The position numbers and the translations under genes are program-made. The notes under the pieces were generated by a model. The model had not been told where the DNA came from. It worked only from the letters and a program-made list of their open reading frames with translations, and did not search any database. DNA of 5,875 nucleotides from JAUWQU01 sp964605095 (GTDB taxonomy: Bacteria > Planctomycetota > Phycisphaerae > SM23-33), in assembly GCA_964605095.1 (NCBI GenBank), contig CAZSBS010000283.1:1-5875 (forward strand), given 5' to 3'. Shown piece by piece: positions 5,778 through 5,875 of this stretch (positions within the stretch are counted from its first letter, which is position 1; every line of letters begins with the position of its first letter).

Positions 5778-5792
5778 GTTTGCTGAAACGAA
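5778..5792. promoter_or_regulatory. Candidate operator, promoter-distal copy (GTTT-n4-AAAC-GAA)
   Basis: A 12-bp interrupted palindrome GTTTGCTGAAAC followed by GAA, lying just upstream of the predicted -35 box. It repeats the element at 5709-5722. The central spacing differs by one base (4 versus 3), which weakens the operator reading. Confidence 0.35.
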
Positions 5793-5798
5793 GGGATT

Positions 5799-5875
5799 CC
5801 AGATTTCAGATTTCAGATTCCAGATTCCAGATTTCAGATTCCAGATTTCAGATTCCAGATTTCAGATTCCAGATT
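5799..5875. repeat. Tandem array of eleven 7-bp units (YCAGATT), continuing past the window edge
   Basis: Eleven perfect head-to-tail units of CCAGATT or TCAGATT run from 5799 to the last base. Only the first base varies, in the order C T T C C T C T C T C. From 5827 the two forms alternate strictly, making a 14-bp higher-order unit, which suggests recent growth by 14-bp steps. The array lies upstream of the operon promoter (about 30 bp from the -35 box). It is not a CRISPR array because there are no spacers. Confidence 0.93.

Noticed and set aside
5799..5875. CRISPR array
   Set aside because: Units are 7 bp and directly adjacent, with no unique spacers.

Overview
This GC-rich window carries one co-directional gene cluster on the minus strand. 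In transcription order (right to left) the genes are: a 12-helix sugar/nucleoside-type MFS symporter (5645-4314), an FGGY carbohydrate kinase closest in motifs to L-xylulose kinase LyxK (4201-2681), a secreted lipoprotein with an SMP-30/gluconolactonase-like beta-propeller (2577-1516), an SrlD-like short-chain dehydrogenase starting at GTG (1465-689), and a deoxyribose-phosphate aldolase DeoC whose last residues run off the left edge (674-1). Gaps between genes are 112, 103, 50 and 14 nt, and each gene has a readable Shine-Dalgarno sequence, so this looks like one operon. Long open frames on the plus strand are antisense shadows.

The right end (5646-5875) holds the control region. It contains a candidate sigma-70-type promoter (TTGAGA, 17 bp, TGC-GATAAG), an 11-bp-phased TTGCGAT direct repeat inside the promoter spacer, two copies of a GTTT-n-AAAC element followed by GAA that flank the promoter, and a small hairpin in the presumed leader. 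At the edge is a tandem array of eleven 7-bp units (YCAGATT on the plus strand) that continues out of the window. A second, shorter heptad tract lies between the lipoprotein and dehydrogenase genes. Written on the coding strand, both tracts fit one consensus, ATYTGRN. GC-rich hairpins sit in the MFS-kinase and kinase-lipoprotein gaps.

The functional reading (inference) is a carbohydrate catabolic operon: import by the symporter, possible lactone hydrolysis outside the cytoplasm by the lipoprotein, NAD-dependent oxidation of a polyol or sugar by the dehydrogenase, phosphorylation by the kinase and retro-aldol cleavage by DeoC to a triose phosphate plus acetaldehyde or a similar aldehyde. The combination does not match a textbook pathway. 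No nucleoside phosphorylase, phosphopentomutase, deoxyribokinase or regulator is visible, so the substrate is open. 

The organism is a Gram-negative-type bacterium (lipoprotein signal peptide, periplasmic-style propeller). The high GC, Nup-type symporter next to sugar catabolism genes and heptad repeats between genes would fit a Planctomycetes/PVC-group bacterium. That is a weak impression, not a demonstrated assignment. No tRNA, rRNA, CRISPR array, insertion sequence or phage gene was seen.
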